DNA of 64,000 bases, from positions 8,159,042-8,223,041 of the forward strand of contig CM055741.1 of NCBI GenBank assembly GCA_029465975.1, in the 5' to 3' direction. Source of the DNA: Dallia pectoralis (taxonomy: Eukaryota > Chordata > Actinopteri > Esociformes > Umbridae). Made by a program: the position numbers and the translations under genes. This document shows positions 55,700 to 64,000 of the stretch, piece after piece; position 1 is the stretch's first letter, and every line of letters begins with the position of its first letter. The notes below the pieces were generated by a model. It was given only the letters and a program-made list of their open reading frames with translations, was not told the origin of the DNA and ran no database searches.

Positions 55700-55907
55700 A
55701 TGTAGCCATAGCTACAGAAAATCCCATCGCTCCGGACGCGAAATAAAAACCAATGTATTCAAATGTATAATCCCTTAGCGTTAAACAGTATGCATCGAAA
55801 ACGGAGGCAAAGTAACAATATTCGTTTAGAAGTCCCCGTTTAGGTCCTCGTGAAAAACCTGCTCGTAGATCGAGGGCTGGACGAACGGACTTTACTGCGC
55901 AGGCGCA
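55700..55907 (-). promoter_or_regulatory. Possible NRF1-type promoter and first exon
   Basis: TGCGCAGGCGCA at 55896-55907 is a full NRF1 palindrome. About 200 bp further along the minus strand ACAT|GTGAGT (donor at 55699) is a consensus 5' splice site. It could be an alternative upstream exon of rims1, 1.5 kb above the zinc-finger exon. Its two ATGs would not splice in frame to that exon, so it would be non-coding. Confidence 0.3.
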
Positions 55908-56003
55908 GATCGTACACTCTCTGATTGAATCCTCTGTTTGGCTCAAGGCCAGACTAATCTAAAGTAAATCAGCTGTATGTGCCCGCATACAGCTGTCAGG
56001 CTG

Positions 56004-56005
<2 letters not shown>

Positions 56006-56051
<46 letters not shown>
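56006..56051 (+). repeat. CA microsatellite
   Basis: About 22 pure CA repeats in the upstream rims1 intron. Confidence 0.93.
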
Positions 56052-56053
<2 letters not shown>

Positions 56054-57756
56054 TTCACTCTGTATCTATCTCACGCGAACACACACAGAAACTCTGCTCC
56101 AAGGCAGGTCAGATTAGCATAGCGACAGGCGCTAATCCCCTCAGTTCCTCAAAATTATTCAACATCATCATCAGTCAGGACAATACCAGTCGGCCGGCTT
56201 CAAATGCCGGCCCGGTTGTTGGGCCACTAGCTTAGGCTACGGCTAAACCATATCATCTCTCCACCTTCCTCTCTTCACCTTCATATCTTCATCTCATTGT
56301 CGATCATTCGGGGGAAATACCTTTTCATCGGAGCCAAAAAAGTCAAGTGTCGTCAGTATATCCGCTTGAATGAAGTAGCACAAACAAATTATTTGTTCTG
56401 TTTAATTTTCTACGTTAGGATCTAAGTAGAAGGGTGATTGATGTGACAATGTGACTTATCACTCGAAGGGGCTAGTCCCGGGTCAAGTCCTTTACAACCA
56501 AGCACTAAAATCACTTAATGAAGACCAGGTTACTCCCGCTGCCATGTAGTTAAAGTGTGTGTAGGTCAACTAGCAGAAGTGTGTTTGTGTGTGTGTGTTT
56601 TATGGACTATTATAGACTAGTAATCAATCAGACTAGTGTGTGTGTGTGCGTGTGGATACCCGAATCCACCACCAACACCGAGGTCATGTCTTCTGAGTAA
56701 CTGTTTTCAGCGTTTTTTAGTCCGAATAAAAATGGTAAACGGATATCTGAACTCGGGCAACTTTTAGTTTAGTTGTAAGCTGGCTGTCTTTGCTGGATTG
56801 CTGGCTAGCGGGTATGTAAGTCTTTAAACATAATTGGCTTCACTGAAAACATGACTGTCTTGCCATTTAATTTCCCACTATGAAAGTAATCAGGACCCCG
56901 GCTAATATCCAAGCCACACAATCCAAGACGGCGTTGACAGTAGTGACACTACTCTATGTTAGCTACATTTTATAGCAGTTACATTGGGACTCAAACGTCA
57001 ACTGTTGCCTGTACGAAAGAAAAAGTAGTATTATATGTTGTGAAAAACCTTCCTTTATATCCATACAGTGATAAATAGGATAGTGTTGACATTTCTGTAG
57101 GGTTTCGTATTCAACAACCGAACCGTACAATCAAGTGCGCAAATAATCAATTAAAAGAATCACTGCACCTGCATGTATAGGCAAGAAGAAAGACCTAATT
57201 ATTTGGACAGAACAAATAGTAATCACGTAGCCATTCTTGCTCCCCCTGGCATTTGAAAGGATATACAATCTACATCCCGCGCAGTCACACAAAGTATTCG
57301 CAATTATATGTTCCGCCACGTCGTCTAGAGACGAGGCAGAGAGCGGGAACAGAATGATGACAGGTTATCTTTGTGTCCAGCCTACAGGTAAATCCCCAAA
57401 TTGACGGTTTCCTCTAATGTATGCCTCAGTTGTGATGAACGGTTCAATGTTTATCTAATAAGTTGTTGCACCCAAATTCGAATTGAGAACTCAAAAATGT
57501 TCTGGCGAGTGTGGTTTTCGGGGCTTGTTTCGTCTCATGACCGCAGTATTTTTAGAGTCCTAGATGACTTTGGTGTGCGTACATGTTTGTGTGTGTGTCT
57601 TTCAGTTAAGCTCCCATGTTTGTTTACATCCGTGATTAAACACACGTGTGTCCATGAGCATGTGCGTCTATACATGTCCAGCCTGTGTATCATCGTCCGT
57701 GTGTGAGACACGTGTGGCATGTGCAGACGTGCTCAACTGGAAATGTAACTGCTTGT

Positions 57757-58178
57757 ACATAGTATGGACTAGTGTGGACTAGTATGGACTAGTGTGGACT
57801 AGTATGGACTAGCGGGGACTAGTATGGACTAGCGTGGACTAGTGTGGACTAGCGGGGACTAATATGGACTAGTATGGACTAGTGTAGGCTAGTGTGGACT
57901 AGTATGGACTAGCGGGGACTAGTGTGGACTAGCGGGGACTAATATGGACTAGTATGGACTAGTGTGGAATAGTATGGACTAGTGTGGAATAGTATGGACT
58001 AGCATGGAGTATGGACTATTATGAACTAGTAAGGACTTGTTTAGACTAGTATGGACTAGTATGAACAAGAATGGACTCGTAGGGACTAGCATGGACGAGC
58101 ATGGACTGGTATGGACTCGTATGGACTTGTTTAGACTCATATGGACTAGTATGGACTATTATGGACAACTATGGACTA
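57757..58178 (+). repeat. 10-bp minisatellite (TAGTATGGAC)
   Basis: About 40 copies of tagtatggac with tagtgtggac and tagcggggac variants, decaying to the right. Confidence 0.9.
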
Positions 58179-60959
58179 GTGCATGTGATGGCAGAGCGCC
58201 ACTACTAAAATAACCAATCAGACACCTTGCCGGTGAAGCCCACTCCAGTGTCACCTCCAGTTTATCTCACTGTCTCCTGTGAAGCATGAAGACTGTGAGT
58301 GTGTGTGAGTGCGTGTGTGTGCGCGTGCCTTGCTTGAGTATGAATAATGCCATTTTTAGCGTGAAACTGCACCAATCTCAGCCTGAGTTCAGTTCACCAT
58401 GGTAACCAAGTCATTCAGTACAGACAGGGAAAGGGACAGCGACAGACAGATGAAGAGATTGGAGTAAAAAGGCCTCGACCGGGAACAATGAGACAGGGGT
58501 GGTGGAGGAGGGGGGGGGCAGTCAAAAGAACTGTGTGCCCTCCTTTCAGCTATCTGGGATATCCTAATAGGTTTATCGGCCCTCAAACCAACCAAATAGC
58601 CCGGAACAATAAGACACATCCTTACGCATATCCATCCAGTTACGCCTGCAGCCAAAGGAATTTCCCATAAACGCACAAGATAGTAAACGGATAATTCCCG
58701 CGATGTTATAGCGGTAACCGTGTAGAAGGAAGATTTGCTAAACAACAAAAAGAGCACAAAAACGATATCATTTCAATAGCCTCACTACGAACGTCATCCT
58801 AAATGCTTGTTCTGTACGGCTCTATCCATCGGTGCGAGTTGACTAAACCGCGGAGGCGGTGGAAATGACAGCATAAGCGAACGCCGCTAACGTCCCAAGC
58901 GGGAATAGCCGGATATTCCGCGAACGTCAGCACTCCTTTTAACCGGGTGGAATTGATGGATCCCAGGAGTGGCAGAATGAGGTGGGAGGTGTTTAGCGAC
59001 TGCACTCGGTATTGAGCTCCGGTGACAGATTGACGTATCGGGGCAACGGCGGCGTGGCGTCGGGAGGAAAAATAACTCCGTCCAGACAACGGCGAATCCC
59101 TCAGACGAGGACCAAAGACGAGCGCATATCGGAGGATAATACTCAATCGGCGCTAAAAAGGTTGTATATCAACTAGGGACGAGGCTCGGCGTCATTCACT
59201 ACATCCACACATACGAGCCTGACTGAGGCGTGTTCCCTCCTGAACTATCACTCCTATAGATATTGTAATAACGGAACATTACTCGCCACAAGCCTTTTTA
59301 ACCATATGATTCATATAGCCCCGGGTGATAATTACTAGCAGTCACTAGTATATCAGTTATTATATGAATGCCACAACAGGACGTTCACTGAGAAGCTGAC
59401 AGGTACCAGATATTCCATGTAAGGAGTTGGTATCTCAGTGGTAGAGTGCTATGTGCTTTGTATGTATTATGTCCGGGGTTCAATCCCCAGCTTCTCCCCA
59501 GGTCGCCCAATCGGCCTACCTGGTTAAATAAAGGTTAAAGACAAAGATGAGAGGGGGCAAACTATTTGACCGTGAATTTTGATCATAACCTTGAAGTTCT
59601 GTGTACCCTGTTGCGGAACTTTCTTGTGTAGATGAAAATGCCAAACTGACAATGTCAGAAATGCAAAACACAAGAGCGTAATTTTCTGAAATTGGCTACT
59701 GTGCTACTTGAGGGAAGATCCAGAGAGTTAATTGTTATCAGCACACTGTATTGTTGTTAAAGGGTTGAAGGCCATTGTCATTTTTATTGTGTATTCATGT
59801 TGTTTCTTCCTTCTTTTCATCATGGTTCTACTAATTGTTCTGTTGACAGTCTTCTTTCATTCGTCGTCTTCTTATTATTATTCCTTTAATGATTTTATAT
59901 TGTAAACTAACAATTCCCAGAGTTCACTTGGGTAATATGTACATGCTTTGCCAACATCTACAGTACCTGCCAACGAAGCAATTTCAACTGTATTATGAGT
60001 TGAGAGAGAGAGAGAGAGAGAGAGAGAGCGAAAGACAGAGACAGACATATGAAGAGAAAGATAGACCCAGCCACCAAACTACCAGGTATTAAACTGGAAA
60101 GAGATTAAGGAGGAATATTAAATTAGATGGATATGACTTAATCCACTAACAACAGGTAAATATTACATCCGGTTAGAAATAAAAATCGAATTGTCTCAAA
60201 AGAGAAACATGCCCTCCTGTCTGCTACCTATATAATATAATTCTCATCCTTTATTGATGACAGTTTTTCCATTCTGGAGGAAGAGGCTAAACATTAGTCT
60301 GTGGTGACCAAACTGCAGAAACTGGAGATGGTAAATAGACTGCCTTGTCACATCTACATAGAGAGATGGACACATCCCCCCCCCCCCACCAAGAGTTCCT
60401 GATCATGGTGTTTAGGTTCCTACAGTCCTAGAGTATATTTTGGTCTTAATGTTTACTTTTTGTTTGAATGTAACAGTGGTTCTGTGGTTTTCATGTCGTG
60501 GTTTCAGTGTTGTTATATCTTAGTCGTTTATGAAATATCCTCGGTTCTCCCTGCGCCTGGGTTCAGTCTCGTTTTAAGGTTACATCTGGACATCAACCTT
60601 AGTGTAGCTGGACAACACTTTTAAATTCTGCGCGTGATGGGAGATATTCAGCAACCAAATACATACATGAATTTACAGATACAAATATAATGACTAAAAT
60701 GAGACAAAAAGTCTGTTATTTTGTAACTGTTGTTTTATGAAATACAGTACGGTATGGTGCCAAGAGTTCTTGCAAACTGATGAAAACACAAAATAATAAT
60801 AAAATTATAATAAAACAAATATAAAAGACTAAATAGATGCCAAAACCAACCCCGATTGTGAAGACAGAGGTTTTTACCCTGTGGGACGGGATAGGGACGC
60901 AATTTGAGTCCCACCCTGTTTTTTATATATACTAATGAGAGACTACATGACTATACTGA
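58179..60959. other. rims1 upstream intron, with a CpG-richer patch
   Basis: A CpG-richer patch at 58790-59150 stands out against AT-rich DNA and might be a promoter or enhancer. A GA run lies at 60003-60029. No coding exon was recognised. Confidence 0.4.
59421..59545 (+). mobile_element. tRNA-derived SINE fragment
   Basis: A-box-like TATCTCAGTGGTAGAGTG and B-box-like GGTTCAATCCCCAGC are spaced as in a tRNA gene. They are followed by the tail CTACCTGGTTAAATAAAGGT. The stem bases do not fold into a functional cloverleaf by eye, so a SINE is preferred over a tRNA gene. Confidence 0.75.
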
Positions 60960-61905
60960 CAGAGGCAGTCGTAGAGGAGGTAGGAGAGGAAAGAGTAGAG
61001 GTAGTAGTAGAGGAGGTGGTAGAGGAGGTGGTAGAGGAGGTAGGAGAGGAGAGAGTAGAGGTAGTAGTAGAGGAGGTGGGAGAGGAGGTGGTAGAGGAGG
61101 TAGGAGAGGAGAGAGTAGAGGAGGTGGTAGAGGAGGTGGTAGAGGAGGTAGGAGAGGAGAGAGTAGAGGTAGTAGTAGAGGAGGTGGTAGAGGAGGTAGG
61201 AGAGGAGAGAGTAGAGGAAGTAGTAGAGGAGGTAGTAGAGGAGGTGGTAGAGGAGGTGGTAGAGGAGGTAGGAGAGGAGAGAGTAGAGGTAGTAGTAGAG
61301 GAGGTGGTAGAGGAGCAAGGGCTCTTGCATTAAGGTAGTGAGTAGTATAGGAGGTAGGAGAGGAGGCAGGAGAGGAGAGAGTAGAGGAAGTAGTAGAGGA
61401 GGTAGTAGAGGAGGTGGTAGAGGAGGGAGTAGAGGAGGTGGTAGAGGAGATAGTAGAGGAGGTAGTAGAGGAGGTGGTAGAGGAGGTGGTAGAGGAGAGA
61501 GTAGAGGAAGTAGTAGAGGAGGTGGTAGAGGAGGTGGTAGAGGAGGTAGGAGAGGAGGTGGTAGAGGAGGTAGGAGAGGAGGTGGGAGAGGAGATAGTAG
61601 AGGAGGTGGTAGAGGAGGGAGTAGAGGAGGTAGTAGAGGAGGTGGTAGAGGAGGGAGTAGAGGAGGTAGTAGAGAAGGTGGTAGAGGAGATAGTAGAGGA
61701 GGTAGTAGAGGAGGTGGTAGAGGAGGTGGTAGAGGAGAGAGTAGAGGAAGTAGTAGAGGAGGTGGTAGAGGAGATAGGAGAGGAGGTAGTAGAAGAGGTG
61801 GTAGAGGAGGTAGTAGAGGAGGTGGTAGAGGAGGTAGGAGAGGAGATAGGAGAGGAGGTAGTAGAGGAGGTAGTAGAGGAGTAAATGCTCTCACATTAAG
61901 GTAGT
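60960..61905 (+). repeat. GGA-rich array in two blocks
   Basis: Units of 12-15 bp (gtagaggaggtg) make two blocks, 60960-61312 and 61347-61885. Each block ends in an AAGGGCTCTTGCATTAAGGT- or AAATGCTCTCACATTAAGGT-type sequence and is followed by gtagtgagt. The whole block-plus-end unit is therefore duplicated. Gly/Arg/Ser and Val/Glu frames here are repeat artefacts. Confidence 0.9.
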
Positions 61906-62344
61906 GAGTTGTAGAGGAGATAGACCAGTAGGTTAGATTTCTACTGCTGAGAAACATGACAGAGAATATGCAATGCATTTCCTTTCTGCTGAAAACTGCA
62001 GTGTAGGCTAGAAGTTGGGAGAGTGTGTGTGTGTGTGTGTGTGTCTGTGTTCAAGCGGTAAAAAGGTTATTTGCAATCATTTCTTTGTGTCCGAGTTGTG
62101 TCCTGTGTGTGTGTGGGGGGGCAAGGGTCTTTTATCCTCAACAGTAAAGTTGGTCACTGCCTCTCCGCCTCTCTTGCTGTATCCATCGGCATACGATATT
62201 ACTGTAAAAAACATACTGTAATGTAAATATACTATATCAAATATAAATCTATAAATCTGTTAGGTTGCTGCCCAAATTGCGCCTCGACCCAATGAAAAGA
62301 CACTGCTAATGGCCAGGATCCATAGCACCTGTCAAGGATAAAGA

Positions 62345-63160
62345 CAGACTGCAACGCATCGTCCACTCTGCAGAGCGCTCTATTGGATGTAAGCGCTGGC
62401 CAATAGAGGGCGCTGGGGCGGCGCCCCCCCCTTAAGCCACAAAAAATAAAAATAAATTACAAAATTTAAAACAATAATAATAATAATGATGAAAACATCA
62501 GTATGTCAATATTTGTGTTTTAAATATGGAATGCACCCAGTAATATGTGTAAAATATGATAGTACATCATATTCTCAACCTTTCCTCTTCCTGTCTGAAT
62601 GCCTTGTCACAGCTCTGGGGCGATAGAGAAAGCACCCCAAGGAGGCGGGTCTATGTAGCAGTAAAATAATTACTGAAGTTCACTGAGCACTGCTGTCCTG
62701 CAGTTTGTGTTAAATTGTATTGCGATGGTAACAGTTACAAAAAAGTATGGCACAGCCCCACCAAAAATATTTTTCACCAGCCGCCACTGGATGTAGGCTG
62801 CCGTCCCTCATTGAACTGTTTAAAGTCAGGTCACTGAGGCGGGCAGCAAAGATTGAGGCAGACCCCTCCCATCCGGGTAACGGACTATTCAGAACTCTCC
62901 CCTCAGGCAGACGGCTACAGTCTATCAAGACCAAAGCATCCCGCCACAAGAACTGCTTCTTCCACACGGCGGGGAGTCTAAGGAATATGCCTCAAGCGCT
63001 AGACTGCCCTTGACTGTTCGTGTTGTGTGTTTTGCTCAGTTTGCACTGTTTTGTGTACGTCTTAAAATGTGTGTCCTAAATGCTGCAGCTAGAGGTCAGA
63101 AAGAAATCTGTGTGTCTAAACAGACTTGGCGAATAAACCTGCTTCTGATATCCTTCAGAC
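62345..63160 (+). mobile_element. LINE ORF2 C-terminal remnant, split by an insertion
   Basis: DRLQRIVHSAERSIG (62347-62389) continues, after removing 62388-62783 or an equivalent, as CRLPSLIELFKVRSLRRAAK, IEADPSHPGNGLFRTLPSGR, RLQSIKTKASRHKNCFFHTA, GSLRNMPQ, then a stop near 63013. This Cys/His-poor tail with PSGRR and RxxNxFF is typical of the end of L2/CR1/Rex1-like reverse-transcriptase proteins. The 3' sequence runs on to AATAAACCTGCTTCTGATA and then a CA repeat. Confidence 0.75.
62392..62787 (+). mobile_element. hAT-like non-autonomous insertion in the LINE
   Basis: The 396 bp between two copies of the 8-bp word TGGATGTA (62384-62391 and 62788-62795) interrupt the LINE frame. An 8-bp target duplication is the hAT signature. 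The ends (AGCGCTGGCC... and ...CCAGCCGCCAC) are only weakly inverted. The interior is AT-rich with no frame. GC-rich ends with an AT-rich core fit a MITE-like element. Confidence 0.7.
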
Positions 63161-64000
63161 ACACACACATACACACACACACACACACACAGACAGCAGT
63201 TGACCAACACACGGACAAGTCACAGAGACAGACTGTCCAAAAGGAGACAGACAGGAGCTCGGCATTCCGTCACAGTGCTGCCTGGCTAGCGACCGGGGCT
63301 TAGGCGTGAGTGGGGCTCTGCTATTGGCCAGACTGTAGAACAGACGCTGACCATGATTGGTAAAAGGGCCGTGGTCGGAACTAGGCAGCCTCCGCCCCCC
63401 CGGTCCCATCCGAAGCAGCCTTGAGCTCGGTTCCAACTGTAGAGCTGGCATCCTTTATCCTCTCAGCTGTGGATGACAGTGTGTCATTTTTCGAACCAAA
63501 GACAGAAGCCTGGGCGCCACCTCATTGTCGGGAAAACGCAGAGAAGTAAAGATGGCCGTTCAACAGGTTGGAACTGATCTCCACTCTCCCCTGGGCTGGT
63601 TGGCACGGTGCCCAGCGCAGACAGGCAGGTCAAGCATGCACGGGCAAGAGTGGGCACATTCTCACGTGATCGGGAATCAAATGCGACCGCGTGCCAACAT
63701 GACACGCCACACCCTTCCCTTAACCCCTTAATCCCGCCCCCATGACCACATCTGTTGTGTCACATGCCCACGACCCCCTCTGGCACTGCCATGCCCACAA
63801 TCATTGGTCGGAGCAGATGCCCACTCGTGCTCGCCCCACCCCATCCCCCATACCCCCGATCAACCCTCCCAAATCGCTAATGTAATGCACATACTTGTAT
63901 TAGTGTGAACGCAACCAGTTATAAATATCCCATGCAGAAACTCCATTACCCAGAAGGCCTTACCCTGTCCTTTCCTATGAGCCACTTTGCAAGAGGAAGA
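63161..64000. other. rims1 upstream intron, window end
   Basis: A CA run at 63161-63190 is followed by GC-richer unique sequence. No exon was recognised. Confidence 0.5.

Larger units (their letters stand above)
54194..57756. other. rims1 upstream intron
   Basis: Apart from the NRF1 site and the CA repeat, no exon was recognised. The first half of the zinc finger, expected upstream of 54193, was not found here. Confidence 0.5.

Noticed and set aside
59428..59500. Possible functional tRNA gene
   Set aside because: A- and B-box words are present but stems do not pair well, and a SINE-type tail follows directly.
60904..61978. RGG-like (GRGGRRGESRG) and Leu/Pro-rich frames
   Set aside because: They derive from a GGA tandem array. 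RGG resemblance is composition only.

Overview
The window is vertebrate nuclear DNA, almost certainly from a teleost fish. It shows large introns with GT-AG exons, dense minisatellites and microsatellites, tRNA-derived SINEs, and Harbinger, hAT-like, Tc1-like, LINE and LTR elements. The tails of the SINE-like copies (TTGTACAACTGAC; CCTGGTTAAATAAAGGT) recall repeats common in salmonids and pike. That lineage call rests on memory and is only tentative.

Two neuronal genes are recognisable, both on the minus strand. (1) rims1 (RIM1, presynaptic active-zone scaffold) fills about 54.2 kb down to 22.6 kb. I assembled 28 coding exons from the second half of the Rab-effector zinc finger through PDZ, C2A, the RIM-BP-binding linker and C2B to the stop codon. 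All splice phases agree, and the exons sum to 4335 nt (1444 codons plus stop). The first exons (Rab3-binding helix, first half of the zinc finger) were not seen and should lie beyond position 64000. (2) kcnq5 (Kv7.5 potassium channel): only coding exon 1 is present (14412 down to 14069), inside a GC-rich block. The rest of the gene should lie beyond position 1, so 1-14068 is kcnq5 intron 1. The order rims1 then kcnq5 on one strand matches the neighbouring human genes on chromosome 6q.

Layout: 1-14068 kcnq5 intron 1, with a GA-rich minisatellite, a telomere-like minisatellite, a young non-autonomous LTR retrotransposon (4763-7781), a 34-bp minisatellite, a degraded SINE and a Harbinger-like element (10793-11727). 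14069-14900 kcnq5 exon 1 and promoter region. 14900-22615 intergenic DNA, including a 49-bp minisatellite split by a SINE, a 33-bp minisatellite and the presumed rims1 3' UTR. 22616-54193 rims1 exons, whose introns hold more than ten minisatellites, several of them touching splice sites. 54194-64000 rims1 upstream intron, with a possible NRF1-type promoter, a 10-bp repeat, a tRNA-SINE, a GGA-rich array and a LINE remnant split by a hAT-like insertion.

The most unusual object is the LTR element. Its two 385-bp LTRs read identical and are flanked by a CCAAA duplication. The LTR carries a consensus intron, and the interior has no gag or pol, only a long tandem-repeat reading frame built on ATGGC-centred units. 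A second theme is the way expanded simple repeats sit directly beside rims1 splice sites, in a part of the gene made of six consecutive frame-preserving exons.
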